Assembly: GCA_963924555.1 (NCBI GenBank)
Contig: OZ004583.1
Location: 1,955,501 to 2,019,500 of the forward strand
Length of the DNA: 64,000 nucleotides
Reading direction: 5' to 3'
Origin: Crambe crambe
Lineage: Eukaryota > Porifera > Demospongiae > Poecilosclerida > Crambeidae
Shown here: piece by piece, positions 21,691 to 33,719 of the stretch
How positions within the stretch are numbered: position 1 is the stretch's first letter
How the letters are laid out: each line of letters begins with the position of its first letter
The notes under the pieces: generated by a model
Databases searched by the model: none
What the model was told of the DNA's origin: nothing
What the model saw: the letters and a program-made list of their open reading frames with translations, nothing else
Program-made: the position numbers and the translations under genes

Positions 21691-21701
21691 CGTGACAGAT
21701 C

Positions 21702-23020
21702 AATTTCGTAGTAATCTTTCGATAGCAGCCACAGCTACAGTAGCTAGAGCATTTATAGCTAGCTAGACTTAAATATGCTTTTATTATTACGGTGTTCTTT
21801 GTCAATCTAAGTAATAATCTATCCTTGGAAGATTCTTGCAGTGAACAGTACATCAATATATCCACCGATATGTGTCTAGAGCCTACTCCAGATGCTGACT
21901 ATTTATACCTCAATGCAAAGACTGGTCCTCATTATAATCTTATACAGCCAACGTGTTGTTTCCTGTCTACCGCGTGCCACTGCATACTCATTTATTAACC
22001 CTCAGCGCGCATGCGCTGGAGGGTTACGGTGTAGGAGCGATATGGGGCCCCCCGTGATATGGGGCCCCCCGGCCGTATATCACTAGTGAAATGGGGCCCC
22101 CAGGGGGGCCTCAAAGCGCTAGTATTTTGGGGCTCCCCCAGTGAAATGGGGCCCATGCACGCGTGCTGGCAATCAGCTGGGAATAGCAGCTAGCTATGTC
22201 AGTATTCCTACACAGCCATCAAAAGAGTACTTGACAGGTGGAGTGTATGACAAGCAGTCTAAGAATGAGGAGGAGGAAGATCCACAAAACTGCAGCATAT
22301 AAAAATTGCTATAGGCGCTAGGCTGATGTGTTAATTTGGTGGGCAGAGCTTCTTGGAGTTAGCCCCTAGAGACACTAGGTTCATGCGTGCCTGCATCTAG
22401 CTAGCTGCCATGAGTTTCAGGGGGCTAACCGTGTGAGGTAGGCGCCATTGACTTGGGCTAGCTGGCATGCATTGCATACAAGAGGCAAAGATACATAGTT
22501 TCTATATAGATTCCTCATAGCTATACAGCATTCTAATGGTGTGTTAGAGTCAGTTGGAGTATTATAACCACGATCGAGTGTGAATTTTCTGGCTTGCTTC
22601 ATAGACTCTGTGATGTTGACCATACAGACTGAGATACTTTTCTAGTGTTATGTGACACAGCTTACTGAGTAGAAAATAGGGAACCTCACCTAGCTAGATA
22701 CGTAGCTATTTTGTGGTAGAACTATCCAGTTGTGGACCAAGATGACATTTTCTCATCTAGCACGTGATATATAACTAGAGTTTTACCACGCTTCTTCCAT
22801 GCTTCTTCCAAGGTGATTTTTTTTGACTTCTCAACATGTTATTGATAAAGAGTTTGGTGCTACAGAACTAAAGCATAGTGAAACATGTTGCCAGACTAAC
22901 ACCACGTGCTGGTGAAGCTGGAAATAAAATAAAGTGAAATAAAATAAAGTGACTTAGAGAACTATAGTATAAGAATAAAAATTTGTAGTGACTATTAGTA
23001 GGTTAAGGATTAGTCAAATG
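21702..23020. other. Non-coding stretch with GC-rich patches
   Basis: A 31-bp hairpin (21,996-22,026) pairs TAACCCTC with GAGGGTTA around GCGCATGCGC. Next comes a cluster of ATGGGGCCCCC words on both strands (22,038-22,150). No gene is recognised. Confidence 0.5.
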
Positions 23021-23930
23021 GCATATTGAGCATGGACAGCATATATGATATGTACATAGCATGGCTTGATTAAAGTTGTTCATGAAATGTGCCATGAAAA
23101 CTGTAAAAGTTGAGCTTTGAATGACTTTTCAAGATTCACTTGAGGCATTGAGTTCCACAGCCGTGATATTCTGCTGAAATAGAAGTGGCGGCCCACGATG
23201 GTGCGATTAAACTTGTACTCCAGTTGGTTGTTCGATGCTGCCCTAGTTGCATTTGTAGAGAAGCAGATGTAGTCTGAGATGTCTAGCTAGACTGGAGAAA
23301 ACTACCAATCTCTCTCTCGCATCCATGCAGTGACAATTCTTCAGCCTTGAGGATTTCATTATTCACTGAGGGGGGACAGTGAATTATGGACATTATTCAC
23401 TGGTGAAAATTGTCCACTGGGACAAATTTTGGGAGGACAATATTCAGACACCATAAGCTTTTATTTTGTTAGGAAGCTTGGAAAACTGAGGGAGCCCCAT
23501 ATCACTGACAGCTTTTATTTTGCTAGGAAGCTTGGAAAATTGAGAGAGCCCCATATCACTGACTGGTCCCTATAGCTTTTATTTTGCTAGGAAGTTGAGG
23601 GGGCCCCATATCACTATAGCAAAAGCTAAATTGAGGGGGCCCCGTATCACTGACTGGTCCCTATAGCAAAAGCGTTTATTTTGCTAGGAAGCTTGGAAAA
23701 TTGAGGGGGCCCCATATCACTGACTGGTCCCTATAGCAAAAGCTTTTATTTTGCTAGGAAGCTTGGAAAATTGAGGGGGCCCCATATCGCTGACTGGTCC
23801 CTATGGCAAAAGCTTTTATTTTGCTAGGAAGCTTGGAAAATTGAGGGGGCCCCATTTCACTACTACATCGGCATTTAGCTGTAAGCTCCTTTATGCAATT
23901 TCAAAATTACACTGCTATAAGTGCTGCCTA
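23021..23930. repeat. Host repeat, uninterrupted copy 2
   Basis: Continuous version of the sequence that at 1244-4372 is split by a MITE and Ginger B. It begins with the GGCATATTGAGCATGG segment and contains about seven 60-70-bp units (AAGCTTTTATTTTGC...GGGGGCCCCATATCAC) at 23,455-23,870. It gives the empty-site sequence for three insertions. It has about 30 bp (near 23,240) that copy 1 lacks. Confidence 0.87.
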
Positions 23931-24620
23931 CTCTCAACTATTATAGGTGACATTGTCTCACCCCATTTGCACTTTATACACTTGCTTAACAAACACAAAC
24001 CACACTAAATTCCATTCAATCTACTAGCTAACAGGACATAATGGGTCAGCAAAATGGATGTAGCAGCTAGACCATTAATCTTGAGCATCAAATTTATTGA
24101 ATACCATCAGTATTAAGACATTTCCTATAAAATTGCTGACAATTAGCTATAGCTATGCAAAGCTGAGCACCGCTATGAAAGAGAAAGAGTCTGAAAAGAC
24201 CCACTCAGCCACAGCATGTTTATCCTCATGAGACTGCCACCACAAAGTCAATCCTCAGCAGCAGAACTACAGTATTATGATTCTCTTCAAAATTTGGTTA
24301 GTTATTCTTCATGCTTTTAAGCTCCCTATTATATTCGAATTTATGCTAACTTAAAGGTTTTGTGGGTGTGGCTGATTATTGGTGCTATTGTATAATATCT
24401 GCAGATGAATAGCTACATATACAATACATATAGGTGGTAGCAAACAATTATTATTTATCAAAAGTTTTAGCTCAAGTCAAAAAAAAAATCCTTTAGCTAG
24501 CAAGTTTCATACAGCAGAGCAACTTGTGTAAACAACTATCTTATGATGTTATAGCTAGTAAAATTACGTAGCTACAGCCAGTAGCTAATCAAGTTATTGC
24601 ATGTGGTTGAATAATCACTG
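23931..24620. other. Non-coding stretch
   Basis: No exon or repeat recognised. It lies downstream of the lipid-transfer gene on the minus strand. Confidence 0.45.
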
Positions 24621-24625
24621 CCAGA

Positions 24626-27600
24626 TCAGCAAGTCTGTGAGACTGCTGAAGTAGTGGGGAAAAGGGGACTGCTCAGTGCTCCACCAACACACATGGGATT
24701 CAAACGTCCAGTGCAACGCTGAATCACAGGCCTTCTCCCTCGGGAAGGAAGGCTCCAGCTTGTACTCAAGGGACTAAAACGACGGCGACGCCCCCATGAA
24801 AAAAACTGCATAGAAAAAAGATAATAGATAAACAACGAAACAACAAGAGTGTCTGTAGTAGCTAGAAGCTAGGCAATTAGCTATAGTGAAAGGTGCAAGG
24901 TGAATGCAAATTCACTGTACTTATTAACACTAATTTACTACAATGTACACCAATAGCTATTAATTTTGTGCCGTAAGAAGTTAACTATTAGTGAAGGTCC
25001 TACATACAAGTTAAAATCAACTGACCCACATAATTTTTGCTTCCTAATTTTCAAAGGCAGAGAAGGTGTTTTTTTTGTCTTGAAATATGAACCGAGCTAT
25101 TTTTCTAGCCAAAGCATATTACATGTAGTTATTATCTATCAAGGCCTAGCAGTGACACTCTTTGATGGCAAGTACTTACACTTCTGAATTGGTACCAAGC
25201 AAATAATTCAATCCGATTATTGGGCCTTGAGTCAATAACTCCAATGCACGACCTTGCAGAGAAAGTACAGCATGCAGTACAAGCCTGGACACCTGCTGCT
25301 GGCTCAATATGATAGTTGAAAGTGGCGTCAGCAGACAGGCCTGCTCGTACTGCCTATAAAAGAAGATATCAATAGATTCACTAATAATGTACAGAAAATC
25401 ATTAATGATTCTTGGATAGCATGATTAGCTATTTACACAATCATACTTTATTGAACACTTTTCCTCAATATAAACTTGTAGCTATTGTATAGCTAGCTTC
25501 CAATTAGAAATGTTAGTAGCTTTTAGTTGGGAAGTGATAATAGCTAACATAGCTAGCTACTCATATATCACTTACCAGCAAACTAGCAGAAACACTTCCT
25601 TCGATAGTAACTCCCAATCTAAAAGTTAGTGCACCCAAAGCTCCCGATGCTTCTGTTCCTGTTCTACCGATGCAGACATTCGTATTGAAGTTTATATCTA
25701 ATTGTCCACGAAGAGCAATTGAAATGGTCAAGGGGACTCCAAAGACGGAGACTGGAATTCTGAAACGGAAGAGGGTTCTTCGATACCGACCTAGAGGGCG
25801 AGAATCGGCTCTGCAGTGGCTGGATAGTGCTCGGTTGAAGCCAAAGTCGAGTAGAGTGTTGGTACCTACTCTGGCATATAGTGAAATGGATATGGATGTG
25901 GTGGAAGCAGTAAGCTGGAATTTAAGATCAGCTAAGGTTGCAGACCGTGAGAGAACCGTCGCCTTTACAATGCCTCGAGCGAAAGCTTTCATTCGGTCAC
26001 AGTGAGTGCCGATTCCTGCAAAGTACCCACTGGCTATTTTGATATTAGCTTTGCTGATGCCAATGGTCTTTGAGGTGATGTATGCTCTATGACGGGGATA
26101 GGTATTGACATCACTTCGTCGAGTTGATAATGAAGCAATGTAATTGTAGTCAGAATTGGATGAAGAGTCCCAGTCACTCGTTTGTCGCTTGGCTCGACCA
26201 CCTGGTATTGTGCTCTCTCTTTCAAGTATTTCAAAAAGGAGATCTTTAGAATTGATCTTCTTGAAGTAATCCACCACCATCATGTGTAGATCGGTACTAT
26301 TGATTGAAGCAGATACTCGTACAATGGAGTATAAGATGGTGTGAGATGTGAGGTAAGTGATGTATTCGTCTACCTGCTGTCGTCTGCTTTCAACATACTC
26401 GAATCCGTGATCTAGTGTTTCAATGACAGCAGCTACATATTCTTCTGAGTCAGAGGTCTCAGGGACTAAGAAGTCTTCAAGTACTGTCAATACAGTATCC
26501 TTATCAGTAAGCTTACTCAGTGCATCGATGACGGCTAACTTCATCTCTTTCAATTCACTATGCTGTGCAGATCGATTAAGAAAGCTGAGTATGACTGTGA
26601 GAGATGACTCTGATCCAGTGTTCCCTAGAGCATGGACTACTAGAATGCTTCGTGAGAGATCGGGATCACTTTGGCTGTTGATGCTCGAAGATACTGTGTT
26701 AAGATAATTCATGACTCGAACTTCAACCTCTTCTGAGCCTTTGGTTGCAAGACTTCCATACACTAAAAGTAGCTGGTCTGAGATGTTAGCATTAAGATTT
26801 GCATTCGGGTTGCGTAAATGATCTTCTAAACCAATGACAAGGTCAAGACTCGCCCAATCCAAGAAGGATATGTGAGTAAGAATCGAGTTCACCTCCAAAT
26901 TATCATTAGTATTATCCAGAACATTCAAGAGAGCCTGAAAGGTTAATATAAAAAAAAATCTAGTCACAAACATTAAAAATATCATGATTAGCTATGAAAT
27001 TAACTTAGCTACTCATTTTTATTTATATACCGTTTGAGATCTTAAGCTTCCATCAGCACTTAAAAGCATGAAAACTGCTTCCCTTAGTTTTCCATAGGAT
27101 TCTGAATTCGGTATCTGTTATGAAGAATAATTTTAGGCAATTAGCTATTAGTCTCTGCCACATTCTGTAATGATAATGAATTTGTGCTTACTTGTCTCAT
27201 GAACGTTAATATTTCATCTATAGCAGGAGTATTTGGAGGTTCAACTCCATACTCCGACTCGAGTTCCACCAGCCTCTTCAGTTTTTCAACTGTTAAATAA
27301 AAATATATCATAGCTGCAATAGAAATCCTTACTCATCACAGCCAGGGACTAGCTATGTAAGTTATCTAATAGGAATATAGTTACAATGTATGGAACCCCT
27401 AAAAGACTTTAGCTACACCTTTCAATTCAAGCAACAGTATTTTAATGAAAGTTGCAATTTCAGTTTCTTTCAGAATCATAGCTGCTATAGTTTTGAGAAG
27501 TTGCATAAAATTTTACTTTGTTTTTCACTCTCTTCATCTCCTCTGTATCGTCTTAAAGCCAAGGTTACAGATCCAGAAGGAAGCCTTTCCCTCAACATAT

Positions 27601-28957
27601 TCATCTCTTGAAGTGCTTCATCTCCTGAGTCAATAATAATATGTGACAAATTGCTATAACAATAATTTTGTGTACATCGTGCTTTTGTTAAAACTCACTT
27701 TCATCAACTGTTGCCTTCAAATCCTCTTCCATGGAAGTCCTCATGTTGGAATCAATCTTCTTCTTTTCAATCCCAAACATGTAGCTGGTAATCTTATGAC
27801 AACTTCGCAGTTTTAGATCATACCATCCACTTGCCGATAACATTGCTGAGAAAGACTTGTCATCCTGTGTGACATCTGATTCATTCACCAAATGCACGGT
27901 CATGTTTCCAGCAGAATGCACCAGTCGTCCTGCCTTATATTCAATTTCTTCATCCTTCTCCATTTCAACGTCTTTTTTTGGTGCACTCGATGCAAGCTCA
28001 TGCACATCTCTTGCATGAATGATTCTTCTCATTTTCATCTTTCCCTCTTCAGTTGGAATATGACTGCATTCAGAGCAATCAATAAATTATATTCATAGCC
28101 TGGCAATATTGACTCCATGAATAACTTACGTGTAGTGGGAAGTGTGAGTCGATTCTGAATCCGTCTCTTCCTCTTCCTCTGTTTCATCAAAGTTGGCCTG
28201 AAAAGCAGCAGCAACACCTTTCTTGAAGGTGATAGCTTTATTGTTTTCAGAGGTGGAGTGGTAAACAGCTGCTATTTTCCCGTGTGAATTCTGGACGAAA
28301 CAGAACCATTTAGAAAGCAGTTTCGTCATCGATTGCTGCATCCCTCTGTGTGAATCAATGATTAATATTGATAACATTAAATGTAGCTATCTCATTAATT
28401 CTATTGATCATACTTTTTTTCTTCTTCAGTACTATTTTGCAAAATGTTTCCAGAAAGTTTGGCACTTTTGATGTCCATGCAGTACAGCTTTGCAGAAGTT
28501 TCATTGAGAATTCCAGCTGCAAAATTATGGGTACTCTAGCTATAGTTATGTTATAAATATTGAACTTACATGAAATGCAAGTTATGTCGAGTTCTGCCTT
28601 GATTCCCACATTCCCTTCTTCACTGCTGCTGAAGAATTGTTGATAGGCAGTGTAGAGATAATGGCAACGCTGTGCACTCTGTAATAGTTAATTACATGTA
28701 CAACAACATAACTTTTGCATCATAATGAGTAATAGATAGCTAGCTATTATTGATAGCTATATAGCTAGAGTGGAAGAAGAAGAAGAAGAAGAAATCTACA
28801 ATAATCATAGCAACTGATTGTACTACAAACTTCTACTATGACTCACTTCACATTCTCCTGTTTTCACATATCTTGGTGTTGCAGGAGTGGCAGCACTGGA
28901 GAAACACTGCAGCACTGATGCTGCAGTAATGAAGGTCGCTAGTAATTGGAGTTGCAT
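24626..28957 (-). CDS. Secreted large lipid-transfer protein (Vitellogenin_N domain), 967 aa, 11 exons
   Basis: Exons by GT-AG rules: 28957-28847, 28678-28570, 28516-28414, 28345-28130, 28063-27699, 27621-27517, 27289-27192, 27114-27031, 26934-25576, 25353-25180, 24805-24626. Phases join without a stop to 967 codons. Residues 1-22 form a signal peptide (MQLQLLATFITAASVLQCFS). The N-terminal half has the beta-barrel signatures of the lipoprotein N-terminal domain (AQRCHYLYTAYQQFF, KWFCFVQNSHGKIAAVYH, FKKGVAAAFQANFDE). Exon 9 is the alpha-helical HEAT-like part (residues about 400-640) followed by a beta-sheet region. A furin-type site RAKR lies near residue 645, and a Cys cluster (CTACC) is in exon 10. 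Family role: binding and moving lipid in the secretory pathway or extracellularly (vitellogenin, apolipophorin, MTP). No von Willebrand D domain or long lipovitellin tail is present. The length is nearer MTP, but the furin site is unusual for MTP. Exact orthology is unresolved. Confidence 0.87.
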
Positions 28958-29020
28958 CTCTTAGACTTTGAATGATCTGAAAAGGCTCTTGCTTGGTATG
29001 GATACTTAGCTACTTTTCCT

Positions 29021-29031
29021 CCTTTTATATA
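29021..29031 (-). promoter_or_regulatory. TATA box of lipid-transfer gene
   Basis: On the minus strand it reads TATATAAAAGG, 64-74 bp before the ATG at 28,957, an ideal distance for a short 5' UTR. One of the cleanest core promoter motifs in the window. Confidence 0.7.
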
Positions 29032-29039
29032 AGGCCTGG

Positions 29040-30985
29040 GCCTGCAGCTGATGACATCACAACAGGAGGAAAGCACATTCTTATTGCAGTCCTATCACCT
29101 TAAATTATCATTAGGATCTATAAATTTGAGAATAACAACTAGAGTTCTCAACTTCATTAAAAATATTTAATTTTTAAAGAGTTGTTTACTGACTCTAGGG
29201 GTTAAAAACATCCCGGAGATTCTGAAAGAGTACAAACCTCACAGTAACAAAGGACACATCTTATAATTGACTTAGGGTACAACCATCAAGATTGATTTTT
29301 TAAGGAAGTTCAGAGTTCACTAATAATAAATTTAATTTTAATATTATAATTAATCAGCCTCTGCATCTTTATCTCTAGAGCTGGGAAAGTTCTCAAGTAC
29401 CTAGTATGGTGATCTCTGGAGATCAAAATAAAATCATGTACATATTAGTGTCACAAAATACTCTATGGTTGATTTATCAGTGACCTTTCCATTATTATGC
29501 TATGGCATTTTACAAAACGAAGGCAAAAGGAAGGAAAATTTGCTTGCATATAGCTAGCTACTATTGTCAAGTCTTTCATTAATCTTTCAGTCCAGAGAGC
29601 ATGGCTAGCTACTAGTACGTAGCTACAAGGGCCATACTTGTACAGTCCCAAGTAGAAATCAACATTAGACATAGCTATTTACTCCCACACTTTCTAAACT
29701 TTGGCTCATTACTACTAGTAGCCATGGTCTCGAAATTAATTGGTATTATAGAACACATGACAGAAGTTTGGAATGAAATCGTCAGCATACTTGAGAATAG
29801 CTACCAAATTCAATCAATTAAAAAACAACAGTCAATTTCTATGGGATGGGACTGTCACATGTACCTGTAACATAGTCTTTTATGCATTAGCTAATGAATT
29901 ATCCTTCAATGGTCAGCCTGCCTCTGAGGAAAGCCTCTTTTGTCTGTATCATAAGAATAGACCTCTGTACCGCTTATAAAGGTGTTGGCTCATCTGTCAT
30001 AATAGCTAAGGTGTGATCAGGGGGACTTTGAATGGGCAGGTTTGACTATTTCCCCTTGCTTTATAGGTATATGAAGCTCTAATTGCACCTGCTCTGTCAT
30101 ATCAAAGTTGGGTAACAGTCATTATCCTGGGGGCTAATAGTTTTTGCACTTGTCACTGAAGCCATCAAAGGATGTTGAGCTATTTGAGCAGGTATACGTA
30201 GCACATCTTGGTTATGGTGATTCATTATACTCTCACACATGCACTGGCATCAACAGTCTTCACCATGATTGATCAAGGTAAGCCACATAGTAGCTAAAGC
30301 ATTAGTGATGAACCTTGTTAAACAATATCCCAATAAACTCAAGGCTGCATGGTCTGAACAATGTTGGTGCAAATAGGCATAGGATACTTTCTGTGCATTA
30401 ATTTTGTGGGTAATTGAAAAGAAACTGGTCCAGGAACCCAAGGTGTCGTGTGGCAGTGAACAATTCTTTTTTGCCCTGCTTATGATGATCCCCTCTTGTT
30501 GAAAGATTCCTGTAGTGCTGGCATGACTATAGCTGGTATTGCTATAAGGTACATATATGCTTTAATACGAAGCAGTCAGTATTATAATTATAGCTATATA
30601 TGTTTCTTTGTTCACCTCTATGATTATTTTGAAGAAAAAAAATGACCCCAATGAATCTGTTTAAGTGACCTTTTATTAAATACCTGTGGTTATTGATTGA
30701 AGCACTATAATACCACTATCCATCTGATTCCAATTCTTAAACACTGCCAATAATGATGCACACAAGGTGCCATGTAGCTAAGGCATACTATAGGCAGCAG
30801 GTCTAAAATTATTAACCCTGAGCACGTGCGTAAGGCTTATAGCTAGTATGCAAAAAAATAAAATAAAAGACACCCCAATAGATTTTTTAAGCTGTGGATA
30901 CATGTGGTTACTTGATTGAAGCACTTCCTGATCACTATAATATACCACTAACTGAGTCTCATAGTACAAAACATAATCACATATT
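29040..30985. other. Non-coding stretch
   Basis: No gene or transposon ends recognised. Upstream flank of the lipid-transfer gene; any enhancer is not identifiable by eye. Confidence 0.45.
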
Positions 30986-30989
30986 GCAG

Positions 30990-31212
30990 AGTGCACAGCG
31001 TTGCCACTATCTCTACACTGCATATCAACAATACTTTAGCAACAGTGAAGAAGGGAATGTGGGAATCAAAGCAGAACTTGACATAACTTGCATTTCATGT
31101 AAGTAATTGCATGCATTGTCTATTATAATATCTGCAGATCTAGAAACTATTATCATAACTTTGCAGCTGGAATTCATAATGAAACTTCTGCAAAACTGTA
31201 CTGCATGGACAT
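30990..31212 (+). pseudogene. Duplicated exons 2-3 of the lipid-transfer gene
   Basis: 30,990-31,098 is a 109-nt exon of the same length as exon 2 of the neighbouring gene, with the same acceptor and GTAAGT donor, reading AQRCHYLYTAYQQYFSNSEE. After a 68-bp intron, exon 3 starts at 31,167 and stops abruptly at 31,212 (TGCATGGACATCC), where retrotransposon gag sequence begins. Orientation is opposite to the parent gene. No exon 1 copy was seen upstream. Confidence 0.85.
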
Positions 31213-31741
31213 CCAACTGCAGTTTTTCTGATAACTTGGCATTGCTTATCCCCACCACCAATCTGTCTCTGATCATCTCATCATGGAGGACACCATATGT
31301 GCAGTGTTCTGCTAGAGCATACAATGCAGTGATGAAGGAATCGACTCCTTCACCTCTTTCTTGTTTCCTCATGTTAAACTTCGCTCTCTCATAGATTACA
31401 TTTCTTTTTTTCACAAAAGGATTGTCAAATTTTGCCTTTACTTGTTCGTATGCTTTTTTATCATCCTCTGGTAAATTTAGCGATCGGAAAATGTCATCGG
31501 CCTTGTCACCCATTGAATATATGAGAGTATTGACCTGTGCTTCCTCATCTTTGGTATCCAACCCGGACGCTTTCCTGAATCGTTCAAAACGACGTATCCA
31601 CTTTGGCCACTCATCTGGCTTAAAGCTAAAGGTCTCGGGAGGTGCTACTTGATAGGTTGTGGTTATCATCACATGGTCAGTCTTAGGCCTGACTGTTGGG
31701 GGGTCCACTGTTACAGGAGTTGGGGTTGGTGATCTTGACAT
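31213..31741 (-). pseudogene. LTR-retrotransposon Gag, 3'-truncated
   Basis: Starts MSRSPTPTPVTVDPPTV and contains FKPDEWPKWIRRFERFR, NTLIYSMGDKADDI and ERGEGVDSFITALYALAEHC, typical of the capsid-like domain of Ty3/gypsy Gag from invertebrates. The frame is open until it fuses with the lipid-transfer exon at 31,213, so the nucleocapsid and all of pol are missing. The loss and the partial gene duplication share one breakpoint. Confidence 0.82.
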
Positions 31742-31783
31742 CTTAGAAATATTGTTTGTAGAGGTTTGACACCGCTGCCACCA

Positions 31784-32020
31784 TGTAGTATTAGGCAATT
31801 ACTCAATAGATTAATTAAGATATAATGATAGAGAAAGCACACAGCATATGGTAGTATATATCTCAAGTCCCGTGATACAACATGACATAACATGACATCA
31901 CTAATAGCTAACTACATGATTACATATTACCACACAAGTACAACAGTACATAGTACAAAAGGTCTCACTACACATGGTACTCAGTTCAGACACACTCGTT
32001 TTCTCTCACTCAAAGGAATC
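31784..32020 (-). mobile_element. 5' LTR and primer-binding site of the truncated retrotransposon
   Basis: On the minus strand the LTR ends CCTAATACTACA at 31,784 and is followed by TGGTGGCAGCGG, a classic primer-binding site form for gypsy-like elements. The upstream LTR border is not certain, because the start TG cannot be fixed by eye; it lies before the splice acceptor at 32,050. No 3' LTR copy is seen. Confidence 0.6.
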
Positions 32021-32051
32021 TCTCTTGTTCAAACTTAACGTTCTCTTTCAG

Positions 32052-32623
32052 GGCCAGGAACAGTGTCGGATACAGTGTGCCTGGCATTGTGCATGGTGCA
32101 TTTCCTTACAGTAAGTTTATTAAAATAGAAGAAAAACATCATTGACATGTCATAATTCAGGACCTGGAGAATTTTTAGAGTCTCCTAGCAAAGAAGTGAC
32201 ATTCATTAAAGATCGCCCTTCACTGCTTGAAATCAATTTCACTGTGAGTACAATAATAGAGTGTCTAAGTGGATGCAAAGCTCATTATTAATTTTGAAAA
32301 GTAAACGAACTAAAATTAGGCAAACATGAAAGAAAATAATTACAATTGTCAATTATTATCGTACATAGTTTCCTGTTCTGTGCCCTTATCACAATGCAAC
32401 ATACCAAGTGGACATAGAGGATGCCAATGGAAGCATGGTCCATACCAGTGGACCCCACACCCATCATTGGAGGGAGAATGGCTCCCAAGTTACCGTGCAG
32501 ATAAGAGGAGGACTACGAATCAACTCACACTATGTTGCCAATATCACTGTCAGCACATTGGTTGGCAAGGCATATGTCAGTTTTGGATTCAGTGAGTGTG
32601 TAGAGGACCCGGAGCAGGAGTAA
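32052..32623 (+). CDS. 3'-terminal exons of an extracellular beta-sandwich protein gene
   Basis: Three exons join in frame: 32052-32110, 32161-32243 and 32369-32623, ending in TAA. They read GYSVPGIVHGAFPYR, PGEFLESPSKEVTFIKDRPS and then CPYHNATYQVDIEDANGSMV...SGFSE-like end CVEDPEQE. The last exon has the pattern of a fibronectin-III or Ig-like domain (W in HHWRENG, then TVQIRGGL and YVANITVST) and N-glycosylation sequons. Upstream exons are not present, since the retrotransposon LTR lies directly before the first. Either the gene is truncated or its 5' exons lie beyond the retrotransposon. Splice sites are intact. Confidence 0.6.
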
Positions 32624-32719
32624 ATTTTAATTGGTAGAATAACAGTTTGAATGACACTGACTAGTCTAAGAGCATAAATTCTCAACTAACTATCCAGTTC
32701 AACTAAGCTCCTATTTATA

Positions 32720-33030
32720 CAAGTAAGGGAAAAAGCATTTCGTGAAATGAAAAAAAGATGTAGGGATGACCACTGCTCAAAAAAGTAAGGAAACAAGAAG
32801 GATGGAAATGGGATCAATCTTTGTTCTGTATATCCAGCCAACAATCCCTACATATACACACATTACTACACTATAATCTGAAGTTACCTGACGTATATGT
32901 AGGGATTGTTGGCTGGATATACAGAACAAAGATTGATCCCATTTCCATCCTTCTTGTTTCCTTACTTTTTTGAGCAGTGGTCATCCCTACATCTTTTTTT
33001 CATTTCACGAAATGCTTTTTCCCTTACTTG
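32720..33030. mobile_element. 311-bp foldback element
   Basis: Arms of about 130 bp (32,720-32,850 and 32,895-33,030) are near-perfect inverted copies starting CAAGTAAGGGAAAAAGC, with a loop of about 45 bp. No target duplication is obvious. Non-coding. Confidence 0.85.
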
Positions 33031-33230
33031 TTCCTGGTCTTTTTTCCTCTCTTTTATTAGAGTTCATTCTTCTATGTGTATGCAGGGACAGATGAAAGAA
33101 GTTCTCCAATAGCATACCAGCCCAATCATTTATCGAGTCAAGGTGTTGTGTTGTTGAGCCATACTTGGAGGTCGAAGATGCTGAAATAGAGTCTACCGTG
33201 GTGAATCTAAATCCCCGAATCGATACAGTA

Positions 33231-33718
33231 CCGTAGTCACTGTAATTCAAGCGCCAGAAAATAATAATTCCATGTAGGCGTGGCGCTTAGCTTATGGCTT
33301 AAAAAATGCACTTCCTCTGGGCGTGGCGCTTAAATTACAGTGGCGCTTAGTTAATTGTAGCTTATCTGGACTGCAAAAACGTGGAGATGGCTACTAGCAG
33401 TGCCAATCACTTTCAGCTGTCATTCAGCAGTGTTGTGAGGGGATTTCACGTGTATCAGGCAGTTTGGACCCCAGTGCTCAATGCTGAATACCTAACACAG
33501 CAAGAACATGGCAAAAAAGCTCTTGATGGAAGTCTGCTTGGACGATATCACCTCTCAAAAAAGCTGCTTCAATAATGACCACGTGGGTTGCATATATTTA
33601 AGCGCCGCCTAAAAATAATACAGGAAGAGGTGTGGCGCTTTTCTAACAACTAATAAAATGTGATTAGTTGCTAGCTGGCGCTTAAATTATAGTGGCGCTT
33701 GAATTACAGTGACTACGG
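33231..33718. mobile_element. 488-bp TA-flanked element with GGCGCTT repeats
   Basis: Ends CCGTAGTCACTGTAATTCAA and its complement, flanked by TA at 33,229 and 33,719. TGGCGCTTAAATTA-type words occur several times inside. It encloses a short coding-like segment. TA duplication points to Tc1/mariner or pogo-type mobilisation. Confidence 0.8.
33381..33575 (+). pseudogene. HIRAN-like gene fragment captured in the element
   Basis: Reads ANHFQLSFSSVVRGFHVYQA then VWTPVLNAEYLTQQEHGKKA. The pattern VRGFHVY-x-x-WTPxLxxE...EHG resembles the N-terminal half of a HIRAN-like domain common in invertebrate uncharacterised proteins. It stops after 64 codons. The first Met is the track start and another ATG (MATSS) follows. 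Probably a captured exon rather than a gene; the family call is from memory and moderate. Confidence 0.4.
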
Positions 33719-33719
33719 T

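Larger units (their letters stand above)
16700..21697 (+). mobile_element. Ginger-like DNA transposon C, complete, 5.0 kb, TSD GATC
   Basis: Left end TATCACGAAAAATTTGGACC (first motif TGTCA mutated to TATCA), right end GGTCCACTTTTGGCGTGACA. GATC flanks both sides (16,696-16,699 and 21,698-21,701). Order inside: short TGGACC block, N-terminal transposase piece, nested pogo-like element, nested 90-bp MITE, rve core and C-terminus, non-coding about 350 bp, 62-bp array. Without nested insertions it would be about 2.4 kb. This copy defines the family boundaries for A and B. Confidence 0.87.
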
